Of a stretch of 64,000 bases of DNA, positions 1 through 8,618 are shown piece by piece. The DNA is taken from positions 1-64,000 of the forward strand of contig JBIQJE010000007.1 in the NCBI GenBank assembly GCA_044507625.1, in the 5' to 3' direction. Source of the stretch: Hyphomicrobium_A sp044507625. GTDB lineage: Bacteria > Pseudomonadota > Alphaproteobacteria > Rhizobiales > Hyphomicrobiaceae. The notes beneath the pieces were generated by a model. It ran no database searches, was not told where the DNA came from, and saw only the letters and a program-made list of their open reading frames with translations. The stretch's first letter is position 1; each line of letters begins with the position of its first letter. Made by a program: the position numbers and the translations under genes.

Positions 1-167
1 TCCTGCCCCGTGAAGACGTTCTTGAACTGCACCATGCCCGCGTTGGTGAACATCAGCGTCGGGTCGTTGCGCGGCACGAGCGGCGATGACGGCACGACGT
101 CGTGGCCGTTCCTCTTGAAGAAGTCCAGGAATGCGCGGCGGATGTCGTTGACGGAGGCGGAGGCCAT
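1..167 (-). CDS. alaS: Alanyl-tRNA synthetase, N-terminal part only (runs off window)
   Basis: Alanyl-tRNA synthetase charges tRNA-Ala in the cytoplasm. Only the first 55 codons plus two bases lie in the window; the rest continues beyond base 1. Reading the minus strand from the ATG at 167-165 gives MASASVNDIRRAFLDFFKRN, followed by NDPTLMFTNAGMVQFKNVF, the characteristic opening of bacterial AlaRS (SSxLVPxNDPTLLFTNAGMxQFK). The segment belongs to the class II aminoacylation domain. A position a short way downstream of recA on the same strand is the usual arrangement in alphaproteobacteria. No other family fits this N terminus; the only uncertainty is that the catalytic and editing domains cannot be inspected. 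Confidence 0.93.
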   Translation of the reverse strand, partial: MASASVNDIRRAFLDFFKRNGHDVVPSSPLVPRNDPTLMFTNAGMVQFKNVFTGQ

Positions 168-373
168 GGGTCGCTTTCGGAAAGTGGTACCTTGCGGCAG
201 CGGGACCGGCACCGGTCCTCGCCCGCATTTCGGGGCCTATCCGTCGCGGATCGGAAGGCTTTATGTCAAGCGGCTATGGTGCCCTCCCCGCATCGGCACC
301 CAGGTTCGGCACCGCACAGCCGGCAGCGCAAGGTTTCGCCACCCTATCAGGCGCAGCCCGCATCGCACGCGGA

Positions 374-934
374 TCACGATGGCGCCGAAGCGGCGCGGAA
401 TTGTGCGATGTCCGCCACGATCGCTTCGACAGAACGGGCGCCATCGATCCGCTGAACGGGGCAGCTCAGGGTGCTAAGCCACGTTTCATGCCTCGCCCGG
501 TTACGCCCTTCGCGCGTTCCATCGTCATAGTGAGAAGCCCACTCGAAGAATTCCTCGGCCTCCTCGTGCCGCCAGCCACCCTTTCCGATGACGTCTTCGC
601 CGAAAAGGCGGGCCTCCCGGACGCGCAGGCGTGCGAGGCGTACTTCGGCGGGCACGAGCAGGAAAACGACGAGATCGAGCATCGCCGCGACGTCCCGACC
701 CCAGCTTTCGAGCGAGCCGCTCACCACCCATCCCGGCCGCGGCAAGAACATCTCCCGCGCGAGATGCAGCCTTTCCTCCAGCGGACGCGGATTTCGGTAG
801 GGCGGATCGGTCGGGCGCCAGTAGTAGTCGTCGGTATCGTGGTGCGGCACCGCGAGCGCACTCGCAAGGGCCCGGCCCACCGTGGTCGTCCCCGAGCCCG
901 GCGCCCCCATGATGTGAATACGCCCAGCCCGCAT
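374..934 (-). CDS. Small P-loop kinase (adenylate-kinase-like NTPase)
   Basis: A 186-residue cytoplasmic P-loop NTPase of the adenylate kinase/AAA_17 type. The phosphate-binding loop GAPGSGTT is at residues 10-17, right after a beta strand (RIHIM), and is followed by HHDTDDYYW, a position typical of the substrate-binding segment in small-molecule kinases. A later stretch (LDLVVFLLVPAEVRLARLR) matches the strand plus LID-like arginine region. I chose ATG 934 because the P-loop begins nine residues later; the frame stays open upstream, but that extension is arginine-rich and looks like read-through of non-coding sequence. It lies between alaS and recA on the same strand, with about 180 bp to recA. 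The substrate cannot be told from sequence; homologues are simply annotated as adenylate kinase-like. Confidence 0.75.
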   Translation of the reverse strand: MRAGRIHIMGAPGSGTTTVGRALASALAVPHHDTDDYYWRPTDPPYRNPRPLEERLHLAREMFLPRPGWVVSGSLESWGRDVAAMLDLVVFLLVPAEVRLARLRVREARLFGEDVIGKGGWRHEEAEEFFEWASHYDDGTREGRNRARHETWLSTLSCPVQRIDGARSVEAIVADIAQFRAASAPS

Positions 935-1112
935 CTCGATCCCTGCCCCTGCCGGCCCGACGGAGGGCCCGCGATGCGGACCGTCCCGGGCCAGCAAATG
1001 CTGACGGCGCCGGATTTCTCGGGCGCCGCCTCGGATTCCTATGTACACGCAGCCCAGCCGGGCAGCGAACGGCCGGCACCTATGAGGCGCGGCCGGACGC
1101 CCAGCGCTGAGA

Positions 1113-2255
1113 TCAGCGCTTCGCGCGCGCCGCCTTCTTGCCGCCATCGTCCTCATCGGGAAGCACGCCATCCTCGTCCGGCTCCTCCCCGTCCGCGTCA
1201 GGTTCCTCCTCGACCAGCAACTGATCGACGATGAGCCCCGCATTCGCGCGCACGGCCCTTTCGATGGCGGCGGCGATCTTCGGATTTTCCTTGAGAAACG
1301 CCTTGGCGTTCTCCCGTCCCTGGCCAATGCGCTCGCCTTCGTAGGAGAACCAGGCGCCCGATTTCTCCACGACGCCCGCCTTGGAGCCGAGGTCGATCAG
1401 CTCGCCGACCTTCGAGATGCCTTCGCCGTACATGATGTCGAACTCGACCTGCTTGAACGGCGGGGCGACCTTGTTCTTCACCACCTTGACGCGGGTCTGG
1501 TTGCCGACGACCTCGTCCCGGTCCTTGATCTGGCCGATGCGGCGGATGTCGAGACGCACGGAGGAATAGAACTTCAGGGCATTGCCGCCCGTCGTCGTCT
1601 CCGGATTGCCGAACATGATGCCGATCTTCATGCGGATCTGGTTGATGAAGATCACCATGCAGCCCGACTTGGAAATCGACGCCGTGAGCTTGCGCAGCGC
1701 CTTGCTCATCAGGCGCGCCTGCATGCCGGGTTGCAGATCCCCCATCTCGCCTTCGAGCTCGGCCTTCGGCGTCAACGCCGCGACGCTGTCCACGACGAGA
1801 ACATCGATGGCCCCCGAGCGCACCAGCGTATCGGCGATTTCCAGCGCCTGCTCGCCGGTATCGGGCTGGGAAATCAACAGGTCCTCGATCTTCACGCCGA
1901 GCTTCTTGGCATAGACCGGGTCGAGCGCATGCTCGGCATCGACGAACGCACAGATGCCGCCGGTCTTCTGCGCCTCGGCCAGGACCTGCAGCGAAAGCGT
2001 CGTTTTACCTGAAGATTCAGGACCATAGATTTCAACGATGCGTCCGCGCGGCAATCCCCCGATGCCGAGCGCGATGTCGAGACCGAGCGAGCCGGTCGAG
2101 ATCGCTTCCACGTCCATCGAGGCGTCGTTGGCGCCGAGGCGCATCACCGACCCTTTGCCGTGCAGCTTCTCGATCTGCGAGAGCGCTGCCTCCAGCGCTT
2201 TCATCTTGTCCATCCCACCCCCATCGACGACCTTCAGCTCCGGCCGGTTCGTCAT
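1113..2255 (-). CDS. recA: RecA recombinase with extended acidic C-terminal tail
   Basis: RecA forms filaments on single-stranded DNA, drives strand exchange and triggers LexA self-cleavage. The 380-residue protein has all core motifs: Walker A GPESSGKT (about residues 78-85), the VDAEHALDP segment, Walker B-like DVLVVDSVAAL and the L2 loop FGNPETTTGGNALKF. I start at ATG 2255 because AGGTGG sits five bases before it; an in-frame GTG at 2264 would add three residues. The last 30 or so residues are strongly acidic (EEEPDADGEEPDEDG and more) before a basic KKAARAKR end, making the protein longer than the usual 345-360. It is transcribed divergently from the flagellar-rod-like gene; a LexA-box-like sequence lies 50 bp upstream. 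Confidence 0.98.
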   Translation of the reverse strand: MTNRPELKVVDGGGMDKMKALEAALSQIEKLHGKGSVMRLGANDASMDVEAISTGSLGLDIALGIGGLPRGRIVEIYGPESSGKTTLSLQVLAEAQKTGGICAFVDAEHALDPVYAKKLGVKIEDLLISQPDTGEQALEIADTLVRSGAIDVLVVDSVAALTPKAELEGEMGDLQPGMQARLMSKALRKLTASISKSGCMVIFINQIRMKIGIMFGNPETTTGGNALKFYSSVRLDIRRIGQIKDRDEVVGNQTRVKVVKNKVAPPFKQVEFDIMYGEGISKVGELIDLGSKAGVVEKSGAWFSYEGERIGQGRENAKAFLKENPKIAAAIERAVRANAGLIVDQLLVEEEPDADGEEPDEDGVLPDEDDGGKKAARAKR

Positions 2256-2305
2256 ATCGTCCACCTATATGGCAAGCGCCTCACGTTCTCAATTTCGACT
2301 CCAAT

Positions 2306-2320
2306 GTACTCTTTTTGTTC
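2306..2320 (-). promoter_or_regulatory. Possible LexA (SOS) box upstream of recA
   Basis: The plus strand reads GTAC, seven bases, GTTC. The alphaproteobacterial LexA operator is the direct repeat GTTC-N7-GTTC, so this has one mismatch in one half-site. It lies about 50 bases before the recA start, where an operator is expected, and another GTTC follows at 2323. Position plus near-match are the only support. Confidence 0.35.
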
Positions 2321-2438
2321 TTGTTCGTCCAGGTCGAGTGGCATAGGCCCAGCGAATGCGTGCAGCCCCAATTAACACGGGCGAAATATCTCCCCGGCAA
2401 GGCTGTGCCGTCAGCCGGTATCTGCGTAGGCACGCCCG

Positions 2439-2741
2439 ATGTTCACCGCCATTTCCATTGCCGCGAATGGGCTCGCGACCCAAAGCAAGCGAATCGAAGC
2501 GGTGGCACGGCAGATCGCTTCCATGGGCGAAACGCCCGCGGGCGAGACGCCGGGGGCATCCGGCGCGCCGGTGCGCATCGGGGCGCTTCCCGTAGGCGAG
2601 CCCATCCAAAGCATGGTGACGCTCGTCGAGGCCAAAATGGCCTACCGCATGAACGCCGCGGTCATCGCCGTGGCGGCGGACATGATCGATACCCTCCTCG
2701 ACGCCTACCAGCCCCGACCGGCCGACGAGCACCGCAGATAG
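2439..2741 (+). CDS. Miniature flagellar basal-body rod (FlgC-like) protein
   Basis: A 100-residue protein combining the two ends of flagellar rod/hook proteins. The N terminus (MFTAISIAANGLATQSKRIE, then AVARQIASM) matches the Flg_bb_rod motif SxSGLxAQxxRLxxxANNIAN in degenerate form. The C terminus (VTLVEAKMAYRMNAAVIAVA, then ADMIDTLLDAYQ) matches the rod C-terminal helix that assembles next to its partner. Only about 30 residues (GETPAGETPGASG and on) separate them, so the protein is shorter than FlgC (about 135-140). The canonical ANNIAN is replaced by ARQIAS. No other rod or hook gene is adjacent; the FliO-like gene lies 6 kb away. It may be an accessory axial component or a divergent orphan. 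Function is inferred from the terminal motifs only. Confidence 0.7.
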   Translation: MFTAISIAANGLATQSKRIEAVARQIASMGETPAGETPGASGAPVRIGALPVGEPIQSMVTLVEAKMAYRMNAAVIAVAADMIDTLLDAYQPRPADEHRR

Positions 2742-2893
2742 GCGGCGGGCATTGCCCGGCCCGAGAGATCCCCGCGATACGTCGGCATGCCGCAGCGCTT
2801 TACGGTGTGCATCGTGGCCAATTGGACGCAAGCGGACGGGCGCTAACGCGCTAGACTGCAACATCAATCGTCGGGAACCGATTCGCGTCCTTG

Positions 2894-4123
2894 ATGGCGG
2901 ACATCGAGACAGTGGCGAACAAGCTGGCGGCCGAGAAGGAGCTGGCCGGAACGTCCGCGCCCGCGGGCGAGCCTGCGCTGTCCGTTGCCGACGCCATGGG
3001 AAGGCAGGCATCGACCGAAGCCGCACCGTCCACGGCCGCGACGGACGGACAGCCCACGAAAGCCGCCGCCGCGAAATCCGGCGAGACGAAGCCGCAACCG
3101 GCAGCCGTTGCGCCGACGAAGCCGACGGCCGCGGTGGATGAAAAACCGAAGCATGGCGGAGCGTCCTCCGGCACGCCACCCGAGGACCGCGGCAGCGAAA
3201 AGAAATCCGCCAACGAAGATGCCGGACTGATCGGTGCCGTCGATGCCGACCAGCGCATCCGCACCAGCGCCGAACGGGGCGAGCGCACGCTCTGGATGAG
3301 CGCCGTCTTCGTCACGCTCCTCTACGCCGCCATGATCGCCGCGCAGGTGATGGACATCGGTGGTTTCTCCGCACTCGAGCAGGAGCTTGCCCAACAGCAG
3401 CGCGAACGCGAGCGGCGCGGCCAGGGCGGCGATACCATCAGCGTCGAGCTCGTTCCCGATCCCGACCTCAATTCGAAGACGGAAAAGTGGCGCGAAGGCG
3501 CGAACCAGCCGCCAAATCCAGCGCCGCCCCAGCCGCAGCAGACCGCCGCCCTGCCGCAACCGCCGGTCGAGCAGCCGCAGCCCGTCGAGCAGCCGGCGGA
3601 GCAACCGCCCGAAAAGCCCGATGAGAACGCCGAGCAGGAACCGGACAAGCAGGAAGAGAAGGAACCCGAGAAGGACGAGCAGAAGGAAGCTGGCGAGCCG
3701 ACACTGCCGTCCATAGAAGCGCTGCTCGATGCCGCCGCTCAGGATCTCTCCGAGCAGGTGCGCGCCCACTACGACCGCAAGCCGCAACGGCGGCGGCCGC
3801 AGCAGCAGGCCATGTATTCCGGCGGCGGCATGCAGGTGCGCGGCACCGGCGCCGGCGGCAAATCCGACGAGTTCAGCAAGAGCGTCATCGACGCGCTGAT
3901 GAAAACGCGGCCCGGCCCGTTCGCACTGTGGGGGCGTGTGCTCGTGAGCTTCCAGATCACGCAGCAGGGCGACCTGCTGTACGTGCGCGTGCTGCAATCG
4001 AGTGGCAACAGGGCAATGGACGACGCCGCCGTCAACGCCATTCACCGCGCGAAATTCGTGAAGCCGCCACCCGGTCTCAGCCCCGAGGCGCGCACCTACA
4101 TCATCGACTACATCTTCGGCTGA
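2894..4123 (+). CDS. TonB-family energy transducer
   Basis: A 409-residue inner-membrane protein of the TonB/TolA class, expected to carry proton-motive-force energy to outer-membrane receptors. Order: a hydrophilic cytoplasmic Ala/Lys-rich region of about 135 residues, one transmembrane helix (LWMSAVFVTLLYAAMIAAQV, about residues 138-157), a Pro/Gln/Glu-rich periplasmic spacer containing repeated PQPVEQP and EPDKQEEKEPEK blocks, and a C-terminal TonB domain with the signature VLVSFQITQQGDLLYVRVLQ, then SSGNRAMDDAAVNAI and KPPPGL. The long cytoplasmic extension is unusual; classical TonB starts almost at the helix. ATG 2894 follows an in-frame TTG at 2891. No exbB/exbD or receptor gene is adjacent, so its partners are encoded elsewhere. 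Confidence 0.85.
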   Translation: MADIETVANKLAAEKELAGTSAPAGEPALSVADAMGRQASTEAAPSTAATDGQPTKAAAAKSGETKPQPAAVAPTKPTAAVDEKPKHGGASSGTPPEDRGSEKKSANEDAGLIGAVDADQRIRTSAERGERTLWMSAVFVTLLYAAMIAAQVMDIGGFSALEQELAQQQRERERRGQGGDTISVELVPDPDLNSKTEKWREGANQPPNPAPPQPQQTAALPQPPVEQPQPVEQPAEQPPEKPDENAEQEPDKQEEKEPEKDEQKEAGEPTLPSIEALLDAAAQDLSEQVRAHYDRKPQRRRPQQQAMYSGGGMQVRGTGAGGKSDEFSKSVIDALMKTRPGPFALWGRVLVSFQITQQGDLLYVRVLQSSGNRAMDDAAVNAIHRAKFVKPPPGLSPEARTYIIDYIFG

Positions 4124-4236
4124 CACCGATCAGCACCGCGTAAGTGCCGCGTATCAAGTGACGATCCCGCAACACCAAAAGCGCACGAATCAGACACTGT
4201 GCGATCCTGTGGGGAATCTGTTGAAGGACGCTTGAA

Positions 4237-5121
4237 ATGCGCTCGCCGGCTTTGGCCTTTGGAGCATTGATTCTGCTTGCGGGCGCCGCTCGAGCCGATG
4301 GCTTCCAGACCACGGTGACGCCCGTGCAGCCGGGACCCACAGGCTGGCATTTCCGTTTCACGCCCTATGCGTGGCTGCCTTGGAGTGAAGGCGACGCGGT
4401 CGTGCGCGGGCGCAATTTCAAGGTGAACGAGAACCCCGCCAACGTTCTCGAACATATCGACTTCGCCTGGATGAGCTACCAGGAGGCACGCCGCGGCGCA
4501 GTCACGCTGTTCTCGGATGTCATCTACGGCGATGTCAGCAATTCCGATTCGCTTGTGACCTCGGGCACGTTCTCACCCCACGTGTCGGGAACCGCAGGCG
4601 CAGCGCTGTCCGCCGACTATCGCTTCTGGATCGTCGAAGCGGGCTTCATGTACGAAACCAACCGCTACAAATGGGGCAACTCGGCCGCCGAGACCGATAC
4701 CACCCTCGATCTGCTGGCCGGCGTTCGCTACTGGCACCAGAAGCTCGATGTCGATCTGGCGCTCGCCGGCACGGTCAACGTGGACGGGCTCGTCGTTTCC
4801 GGCGCCACCGCTGTAGCGCGATCCGGCGGCGTCGACTGGTTCGATCCCTTTATCGGCGCGCGTCTGACGCACACACCCGCCCCCGGCCAGCAACTCATGC
4901 TGCGGGGTGATTTCGGCGGCTTCGGCCTCGGCAGCCAGTTCACCTGGCAATTGCTCGGCACTTACACGTCATATCTCGGAACCCACGCCGGCATCGATTT
5001 CGATGCCTACGTTGGCTACAAAGCGCTCTCCGTCGATTACGACCGGGGCAACGGTGTCAATCGCTACGAGTTCGACGTCATCCAGCACGGTCCCGTCATC
5101 GGGCTCACCGGCGCGTTCTGA
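4237..5121 (+). CDS. Outer-membrane beta-barrel protein of unknown function
   Basis: A 294-residue exported protein. A signal peptide (MRSPALAFGALILLAGAARA, cleavage near residue 20) is followed by alternating polar/aromatic strands such as WHFRFTPYAWLPW, GAVTLFSDVIYGD and HAGIDFDAYVGYKALSVDY, ending in a hydrophobic C-terminal phenylalanine (GPVIGLTGAF). A terminal Phe is the usual signal for BamA-dependent assembly. The pattern fits an 8- to 12-strand barrel; FTPYAWLP is seen in many outer-membrane proteins annotated as hypothetical. AAGGA lies a few bases before the ATG. It is 113 bp downstream of the TonB gene on the same strand, but it lacks a plug domain and is too small for a TonB-dependent receptor. 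Exact role unknown. Confidence 0.7.
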   Translation: MRSPALAFGALILLAGAARADGFQTTVTPVQPGPTGWHFRFTPYAWLPWSEGDAVVRGRNFKVNENPANVLEHIDFAWMSYQEARRGAVTLFSDVIYGDVSNSDSLVTSGTFSPHVSGTAGAALSADYRFWIVEAGFMYETNRYKWGNSAAETDTTLDLLAGVRYWHQKLDVDLALAGTVNVDGLVVSGATAVARSGGVDWFDPFIGARLTHTPAPGQQLMLRGDFGGFGLGSQFTWQLLGTYTSYLGTHAGIDFDAYVGYKALSVDYDRGNGVNRYEFDVIQHGPVIGLTGAF

Positions 5122-5184
5122 TCCAGCGCACGAGGATTATACAGCGGTGCGATTCTCGTTGCCGCTGTTGCGATCCGGTATGCG

Positions 5185-5649
5185 TCATTCGAGAGATTGC
5201 GCCGGCACCCAGCCCGGATGATCGAACTCGGTCGGATACCGCGCGAGGGCCTCGTCGATATGCAATAGGCCATCGACGGGATCTGACCCCGGCGCAGCCG
5301 CCAGCACCTGATCGGCCCCATCGTCGATCTCGACGAGACGCTCCTTCAAGCGCTCCAGCGCCTCGCCGGAAAGCTTCGTCGTGGAGAGGATGCGGTTGCT
5401 CTCCGCCTTGATCTGAGCGGCGAAACGCTTCGCATGGTCGGGCGGCATCCGGCGGTGCGTAATCAGCGAATGATTGGTGCGGACGAGGTCGCGGATCGCC
5501 TCCATGCCGGAGCGCACGGGCTCGTCGGTCGGCAGCGGTGCAATGGCAAATCCGGCACGGGGAACGATCTTCTCGGCGACGGCGGGAACAGCGAATGCCG
5601 ACACCGCGAACGCCGCAAGGAGAACCGCAAAGGATCGCTTGATCGACAT
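5185..5649 (-). CDS. Small exported helical protein, unknown function
   Basis: A 154-residue protein with a Sec signal peptide (MSIKRSFAVLLAAFAVSAFA, cleavage around VPAVA-EK) and a mature part predicted helical: GMEAIRDLVRTNHSLITHRR, MPPDHAKRFAAQIKAESNRI, LSGEALERLKERLVEIDDGA. The spacing resembles a small periplasmic helical bundle. There is no CxxCH haem motif, so it is not a cytochrome c' or c556 despite the similar helix layout. I use ATG 5649; a GTG four codons upstream is possible. It converges with the barrel-protein gene and precedes cckA's 3' end on the same strand by about 150 bp. No family name can be assigned with confidence. Confidence 0.6.
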   Translation of the reverse strand: MSIKRSFAVLLAAFAVSAFAVPAVAEKIVPRAGFAIAPLPTDEPVRSGMEAIRDLVRTNHSLITHRRMPPDHAKRFAAQIKAESNRILSTTKLSGEALERLKERLVEIDDGADQVLAAAPGSDPVDGLLHIDEALARYPTEFDHPGWVPAQSLE

Positions 5650-5800
5650 GCCCAATCTCACGGACGCACCGCCTCAAAAAACGCAGAACGCCGCGCCCTC
5701 CCGCTGACAGCCTCTGACCGAGGGATTGGCCCCCTCCGGCGCACTCTAGAGGCGATCGGCGCGGAGTAGAAGCGCGACGGCGCACCGGCCTCTATCGCAT

Positions 5801-8395
5801 TCAAGTCCGTCCCAGCTCTTCTTTGACCTTGGCGGCGAGCTGCGGCAGCGAGAATGGCTTGGGAAGGAAGGCGAAATTCTCATCCCCCAGTGCGGCCTTG
5901 AACGCATCGTTGGGATAGCCGGACACGAATATGATCTTGAGCTCGGGATTGCGCTTGCGCAGCTCCTTCAGCAGCGTCGGACCATCCATCTCGGGCATCA
6001 CCACATCGGAGACGACGATGTCGATCTTGCCCCTGCTCTTCTCCATCACTTCGAGGGCTTCGACGCCGCTGCCGGCTTCTAGAACCTTGTAGCCCTGGCG
6101 TTTCAGAGCGCGCGCCGCGAAGTTGCGGACGACCTCCTCGTCCTCCACCAGCAGCACCCGCCCCGTGCCGGTGAGGTCGGCGGCGCGCGGCTCCTTCTTC
6201 TCCTTGCGCGGCGTGGCGATTTCTTCATCGGCGTGATGGCGCGGCAGGTAGATGCGGAAGGTCGTGCCCTTGCCTTCCTCGCTGTCGGGATAGATGTAGC
6301 CGCCCGACTGCTTCACCATGCCGTAGACGGACGCGAGCCCGAGGCCGGTGCCCTTTCCGATCGCCTTGGTGGTGAAGAACGGCTCGAAGATCTTATCCAT
6401 CACCTCGCGGCTCATCCCCGAGCCCGTGTCGCTCACCTCGATCAGCACGTACTCGCCTGGCGTGAACTCGCGCAGCTCGAATTTCTGCGTCTCGCGCTCG
6501 GGCACGTTGCGCGCGCGAATGGTGACTGTACCGCCCTCCGGCATCGCGTCCTTTGCGTTGGTCACGAGGTTGAACAGCGCCTGGTCGAACTCGTTCTTAT
6601 CGACCATCACGTTCCAGAGCTCGGGCGCACCCTCGATCTTCAGCTCGCTCTTCTCGCCGAGGAACCCCTTCAGGATGTTGACCTGATCGTTGAGCACCTC
6701 GCCGAGGTTGAGCACCTCGTTCTGCAGCGTCTGCTGGCGAGCGAGGGCGAGCAGCTTGCGCACGAGCTCGGCGGCCCGCACCGCACTCGCCTTGATGTTG
6801 GTGATGTCCTTATAGGCGATGTCCTTCGGCCGGTGCTGCGCAAGCAGCATGTCGGAGAAGCCGAGGATCGCCGTCAGCATGTTGTTGAAGTCGTGCGCGA
6901 TGCCGCCGGCCAGTTTGCCCACGACTTCCATCTTCTGGCTCTGCGCAAAGCGTGCTTCGAGCGCCTTCTGCTCGGTCGCATCGACGACGTAGAGGATTGC
7001 AGCCTCGCGCGCGCCGCCGGCAGCGAAGGGGCTCATGAACACGCGCGTAACGTGATCCTTCTTCTGACCGGAGGTGATCTCGATCGGCGTGTTGTGCACG
7101 CGCCCCGAGATGACGCGCTTCAGGCCCTCATCGACGGAAGCGCGCGTCTCTGGATCAGCGGCACGGGCAAGGGCATCGACCGCAGACGTGCCGGTCGCCG
7201 CCGCACCATCCAGCACCATCCGGCAGAAGGCCGAGTTGGCGGAGACGACGCGACCGTCCGAACCGATCATGGCGATGCCGAACGGCGCCGACTGGAAGAA
7301 GCGTGCAAAGCGCGCGCCCGATGCCTCGTCCTCGAACTCGGCGGCCCCGTCACCGGCGAGATCGACGACGGCGACCGTCAATCCGTTGCCGCTCGGCACG
7401 GAGCGGGCGACGAGCCGCACCGGCATCACGCGGCCGTCTTCGCGCGCCAGGTCGACGTCGAGCGTCGAGGGATCTTCGCTGGCGCTGCCATTGAGGCGCG
7501 CCACGAGCGTGGCACCGTCGCCCGCGGTGAGGTCGGCGAGCTTCAGGCCGTCTTCGTAGACCGCACGCGGCGTGCGGCCGATCCATTGCGCGAGCGTTGC
7601 ATTGATGTGCAGCAGCTTGCCGTCGGCGGCGACGGAAGCAAGGCCGATGGGCGCATTGTCGAACTGGGCAAGCTGCACCTCGACGCCGGCAACCCGCACG
7701 GCCTCGCGCTGACGGTCCGCCGTGACGTCCGTGAGACGCCACAGCACGACGCCCGACGCGCCTTCCTCTCCGGTCACGGGCGTAACGGCGAGCTGCAAGG
7801 TGCGCGCGACACGGCTGCCAGCCGGCACACGGCCGACGGTGAATTCCTCCGAGGCCGCCTCGCCGCGCTCGGCGGCACGCGTCAACCGGAACAGCGCAGC
7901 GCTCGCTCCGGCATCCCCGGCGAGAAGCTGCTGCAGGGCAACGAGCTGATCGCGCTCGCCCCGGCCGACGATATCCTCGAACGAAGAGTTGGCGTAGAGC
8001 GGCTCGCCGTCCCGGCGCGTGATCAGCATGCCGATCTCGGCGCTATCGGCCGCAGCCTTGATGACCTCGGCGAGCGGCGTGCGCTGCCCGAAGCGGATAT
8101 AGCCTGCCGAATAAGCAAAGAGCGCGAAGAGGCCCACCGTGGCGAGCGCCACGAGCATCGCGATGAGCACGGGCGTGCCTACGCCGCTTAGCACGATGCC
8201 GATAGCGAGAAGGGCGCCGACGGCTATGGAGCCGACGGTCGGCAGATAGCCGGCCAATCCCTGCATCGGCGTGATGGCATCGAAGGGAGCGGACGGCAGC
8301 TCAATGGCGTCGTGCTCACGCATACGCAGGGAGGCTACCTGATTCTGGGGAGAGGTGGCGTGGGGCGCCGGCATGGCCGCTATACTCTTACGCAT
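5801..8395 (-). CDS. cckA: Hybrid histidine kinase CckA (CtrA phosphorelay)
   Basis: CckA is a membrane hybrid sensor kinase/phosphatase that feeds phosphate through ChpT to the master regulators CtrA and CpdR. The 864-residue protein has two N-terminal transmembrane helices (about residues 50-70 and 76-100), PAS-like regions (about 110-225, 235-345 and 360-475), a HisKA domain with phospho-acceptor H501 in GGIAHDFNNMLTAILGFSDM, an HATPase domain (DTGSGM near 656-661, GKGTGLGLASVYGMVKQSGG near 680) and a C-terminal receiver starting VLLVEDEEVV with phospho-acceptor D797 (VVSDVVMPEMDG). Length and architecture match CckA of Caulobacter and rhizobia; the HDFNNMLTAI box is diagnostic. It is divergent from the FliO-like gene. 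Target genes are outside the window. Confidence 0.93.
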   Translation of the reverse strand: MRKSIAAMPAPHATSPQNQVASLRMREHDAIELPSAPFDAITPMQGLAGYLPTVGSIAVGALLAIGIVLSGVGTPVLIAMLVALATVGLFALFAYSAGYIRFGQRTPLAEVIKAAADSAEIGMLITRRDGEPLYANSSFEDIVGRGERDQLVALQQLLAGDAGASAALFRLTRAAERGEAASEEFTVGRVPAGSRVARTLQLAVTPVTGEEGASGVVLWRLTDVTADRQREAVRVAGVEVQLAQFDNAPIGLASVAADGKLLHINATLAQWIGRTPRAVYEDGLKLADLTAGDGATLVARLNGSASEDPSTLDVDLAREDGRVMPVRLVARSVPSGNGLTVAVVDLAGDGAAEFEDEASGARFARFFQSAPFGIAMIGSDGRVVSANSAFCRMVLDGAAATGTSAVDALARAADPETRASVDEGLKRVISGRVHNTPIEITSGQKKDHVTRVFMSPFAAGGAREAAILYVVDATEQKALEARFAQSQKMEVVGKLAGGIAHDFNNMLTAILGFSDMLLAQHRPKDIAYKDITNIKASAVRAAELVRKLLALARQQTLQNEVLNLGEVLNDQVNILKGFLGEKSELKIEGAPELWNVMVDKNEFDQALFNLVTNAKDAMPEGGTVTIRARNVPERETQKFELREFTPGEYVLIEVSDTGSGMSREVMDKIFEPFFTTKAIGKGTGLGLASVYGMVKQSGGYIYPDSEEGKGTTFRIYLPRHHADEEIATPRKEKKEPRAADLTGTGRVLLVEDEEVVRNFAARALKRQGYKVLEAGSGVEALEVMEKSRGKIDIVVSDVVMPEMDGPTLLKELRKRNPELKIIFVSGYPNDAFKAALGDENFAFLPKPFSLPQLAAKVKEELGRT

Positions 8396-8429
8396 TACAC
8401 ACAGGAAGCTTCGTACCGGAACATCGCAA

Positions 8430-8444
8430 GGGCTTAAAAAGCCC
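8430..8444. other. Short hairpin in the cckA/fliO-like divergent promoter region
   Basis: GGGCTT-AAA-AAGCCC is a perfect 6-bp stem with a 3-base loop, followed by a T-rich run (TATTTTATT) on the plus strand. It lies in the 223-bp spacer between the divergent genes. It could be a weak terminator or a regulatory site; nothing in the sequence decides. Confidence 0.3.
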
Positions 8445-8618
8445 TATTTTATTGGTGTTATTGGCGTCCGGTTGCGTCGCTTTACCCGTAAAGAGTTCGA
8501 TCATTAGGGTTAAGATCGCATGAATTGCGGGCTATACCAGCGATCGTCGAACAACCGGCCGAAACACCAATTCAAATTCCGCTAACGATCAAGATACCTT
8601 AGACGCGACGGATGAGAA

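Noticed and set aside
5801..8191. Long plus-strand open frame opposite cckA (about 650 codons)
   Set aside because: It is the antisense shadow of a high-GC gene; cckA's domains are complete and in the minus frame.
8504..8524. TTAA-N7-TGAA resembling a CtrA site upstream of the FliO-like gene and cckA
   Set aside because: One mismatch to TTAA-N7-TTAA and no TTAAC extension; matches of this quality are common, so not reported as a feature.
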